This document shows, piece after piece, positions 5,065 to 6,863 of a stretch of DNA of 6,863 nucleotides. The notes beneath the pieces were generated by a model. That model saw only the letters and a list, made by a program, of their open reading frames with translations. It made no database searches and had not been told where the DNA came from. This DNA comes from an uncultured Candidatus Saccharimonas sp. GTDB lineage: Bacteria; Patescibacteriota; Saccharimonadia; Saccharimonadales; SZUA-47. The stretch lies in contig CALRCT010000021.1 of the NCBI GenBank assembly GCA_943354655.1, forward strand, positions 1 through 6,863. Reading direction: 5' to 3'. The translations under genes were made by a program, and so were the position numbers. Position 1 is the stretch's first letter. The number at the start of each line of letters is the position of its first letter.

Positions 5065-6863
5065 ATGCCTAACGACTTACAGGAACGCAAAGGATACGAA
5101 TACGACGATAATTTTAGGCCTAGTGGCAGCGTCGACGATCTTGAAGCCGCCTATGGTTCTGCTAGCGCATCTGACGGTGACATGCCAAGTGGACATCCTA
5201 GTAAAAAATCATTAGACGGCGACGACCTTAAGGGGGCCGAAGCAGGCGCCAAAAACAACACGACTTCTGCACCAGCACTGGGCGGCGAACAAGACAGATT
5301 AGGCAAGGGTTTTACCGGCAAAGATGCACTTGGAGCTGTTTTGTCTAGCACGCCAACTGGGCGAGTTGCAAAATTTATGACTGCCGCCAAAAGCAACAAA
5401 GGCAAAGGCGCAGGCATAGGGGGAATTATATTTTCTTTAATGTTGGCTTTTTTTGGGCTTAGTTCTTTTAATTTACAGCATTATTCTGATAACTTTTTAA
5501 AAAAGACAAATGGCACAGCAAATAGTGTATTAAAAAAGCGCAAACTAAAAGCTTTTAACAATGTAATGCAACGGGTAAGTCGCGGTTCGGGAACGGCTTT
5601 TGAAAGTTTAAACGGCGCAAATAGCCTAAAGGCCTTAGAGGCAGACGGCCTAAAGCCTAATTTTGCTAAAGGACAGCTAGAATTTACTAGTAGCACTGGC
5701 GAAACAGGTATTTTAGATTTAAAGGCTGCTGATTTTGATTCAGAAGTTAAAAGTTTTTTGCAAAAAAGCGACAGCTTTGCAGCTGAATTTAGCGAAAAAG
5801 TAATGAGCAGCGAAAAGTCATTGGGTCAGGCGTTTGGTGGTCAAACAGCCGAGAGTTTTTATTCAAGGTTTAAAATAACGCGTTTTATTAAGTGGTTGTC
5901 TAGGGCCGAACCCGAAGGTGTGTCGGCCGCAAAAGCTTTAGCCGATGCCGTAAAACATCAAAATGATGCCCTGCGCGCACAAGACACAGCAGTTGCAGAA
6001 CCCGGGGTAAACACACTTCCGGACGAACAAGCAAAAGACCCATTGGCCGTAAAACAGAATGATTTTTTGAACGCAGAAACAGCCAATATCGCAGATGACC
6101 TGGTCGCTAATGCCGATGCCGTAGAAGCCGCATCTTTAATAGAGGGTGATGTGGCCGCTGCGGCATCAGCCGAATTTGCAGAAGCCATAGAAAAAGGTGC
6201 AATGGTAGAAATAGCTGCAAAATCAGGACTAGATGTAGCGTCAAAAGCTGCACCCTTAATTGCCGAAAGTACTCTTACTTTTGGGCTTCCTGCCTTACAA
6301 GAAAGCTGTAAGGTTAAGGGTAAATTACAAATGGTAAACAACGTACGTCGTACTATGTATGCCATACAATTAATGGGTATAGGTTATGATTTTTTGACTA
6401 TAGCAAGTCACCAGCGTGCTGGCTTAGTTACCGGTAAGGCGCTGGCTAAATACCAGTATTGGATGGGCAGAGAAGACAAAAACACCGGTAAGTCTTTTTC
6501 TAATTCTGGCGGCATAAACAATGCGCTAGGCAATAAAAACACGCACGCTAATCCACAAAACCTAGGCAAGCTTTCGGTTGGGTTTGCGTCGGCCGGAATA
6601 CTTGCGTCAATATCACGATTTGTTAACCGATTGCCGGGCGTTAGTAATGGTTGTAAGTTTGCCAATAATGGCTTTGTTAACTTGGGCATTGCTATAGTTG
6701 GTATCGGCGCGGCAATCGCGTGTACGGCGTGTAGTGTAGGCGCTGCGATTGCTAATGCAGCACCCCTGATAGCGTTAGTTGTTGTTGGAGAGGTTGTACT
6801 TCAAATAGCTACTCCTATTCTTATAAAATCGGGTGCAAAAATGGCGCTTAATGGCCTTGAATC
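5065..6863 (+). CDS. Large T4SS-associated membrane protein, 3'-truncated
   Basis: Open from the ATG at 5065 to the right edge: 599 codons, no stop. In this frame there is no other ATG, GTG or TTG start between the stop at 5029-5031 and 5065, so this ATG is well supported although no strong ribosome site precedes it. Residues 1-75 are acidic, Gly/Ser-rich and probably disordered. A Lys/Gly-rich stretch leads into a first membrane segment at about 116-136. Next comes a helical soluble region with GLKPNFAKGQLEF (195-207), a basic patch FYSRFKITRFIKW (265-277) and an Ala-rich helical stretch (about 335-400). Residues 410-453 contain ESCKVKGKLQ and a moderately hydrophobic helix. Strongly hydrophobic segments lie at about 538-563 and 566-588. 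The pattern (KG-rich run, single helix, GxKPxF block, ESC-V block before an AG motif) resembles, from memory, a large protein commonly found beside virB4 in Saccharibacteria. It is a candidate VirB6/TrbL-like or lineage-specific channel or surface component. Membrane location is solid; function is inferred from position. Confidence 0.75.
   Translation, partial: MPNDLQERKGYEYDDNFRPSGSVDDLEAAYGSASASDGDMPSGHPSKKSLDGDDLKGAEAGAKNNTTSAPALGGEQDRLGKGFTGKDALGAVLSSTPTGRVAKFMTAAKSNKGKGAGIGGIIFSLMLAFFGLSSFNLQHYSDNFLKKTNGTANSVLKKRKLKAFNNVMQRVSRGSGTAFESLNGANSLKALEADGLKPNFAKGQLEFTSSTGETGILDLKAADFDSEVKSFLQKSDSFAAEFSEKVMSSEKSLGQAFGGQTAESFYSRFKITRFIKWLSRAEPEGVSAAKALADAVKHQNDALRAQDTAVAEPGVNTLPDEQAKDPLAVKQNDFLNAETANIADDLVANADAVEAASLIEGDVAAAASAEFAEAIEKGAMVEIAAKSGLDVASKAAPLIAESTLTFGLPALQESCKVKGKLQMVNNVRRTMYAIQLMGIGYDFLTIASHQRAGLVTGKALAKYQYWMGREDKNTGKSFSNSGGINNALGNKNTHANPQNLGKLSVGFASAGILASISRFVNRLPGVSNGCKFANNGFVNLGIAIVGIGAAIACTACSVGAAIANAAPLIALVVVGEVVLQIATPILIKSGAKMALNGLE

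Noticed and set aside
5958..6365. Minus-strand open frame of 135 residues, Ala/Ser-rich
   Set aside because: Its composition is the reverse reading of the Ala-rich helical region of the membrane protein. The plus frame is open over 599 codons with a good ATG.
3..6863. Alternative genetic code (UGA read as Gly) as in Gracilibacteria/SR1
   Set aside because: No in-frame TGA occurs in any of the five genes and the glycine positions use GGN codons. The standard bacterial code explains everything.
3..6863. CRISPR array, tRNA, rRNA, insertion sequence or attachment site
   Set aside because: No spaced repeats, cloverleaf-like sequence, transposase frame or terminal inverted repeats were found; coding sequence fills nearly the whole window.

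Overview
The window is one unbroken plus-strand block of five genes. It encodes the inner-membrane and ATPase core of a type IV secretion system (T4SS)-like machine. The gene set is a PrgI-family membrane protein, a free-standing TraC/VirB4 N-terminal-like protein, a VirB4 ATPase and a very large membrane protein. Together with the style of the last protein and the long glutamine/asparagine/threonine-rich tails, this is what I associate with Candidate Phyla Radiation (Patescibacteria) genomes, most probably Candidatus Saccharibacteria (TM7). That placement is a judgement from gene order and family resemblance, not from a marker gene. The four visible stop codons are TAA, TAA, TAG and TAA, and no in-frame TGA occurs in about 2,250 codons, so nothing suggests the recoded UGA of Gracilibacteria/SR1.

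Layout. Positions 3-1055 hold the 3' part of a soluble, cysteine-free protein I do not recognise; it is open to the left edge. The 52 bp after it have no visible terminator but contain a good -10 box so close to the next ATG that the mRNA would be nearly leaderless. Positions 1108-2244 encode a PrgI-family protein with a membrane-anchored head of about 145 residues and an unusual disordered tail of about 230 residues. Positions 2268-3128 encode a TraC-like domain protein with a disordered N-terminus, and 3131-5053 a complete VirB4 ATPase starting 2 nt after the previous stop. From 5065 to the right edge runs a large membrane protein of at least 599 residues that is cut by the window.

How they fit together. 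VirB4 (Walker A at residues 266-273, Walker B at 487-493) would be the motor. PrgI is its usual membrane-anchored neighbour. The TraC-like protein looks like an additional VirB4 N-terminal-type module supplied in trans. The large membrane protein is a candidate for the VirB6/TrbL-like channel position, or for a lineage-specific replacement of it. Short gaps (23, 2 and 11 bp) imply one operon from prgI onward, with a likely start just before prgI and a possible second promoter inside the prgI tail. No relaxase, coupling protein, transposase, integrase, tRNA, rRNA or CRISPR array is visible, so the window alone cannot tell a conjugative element from a resident host-interaction or DNA-uptake machine. 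There is no gene-free stretch over 300 bases.
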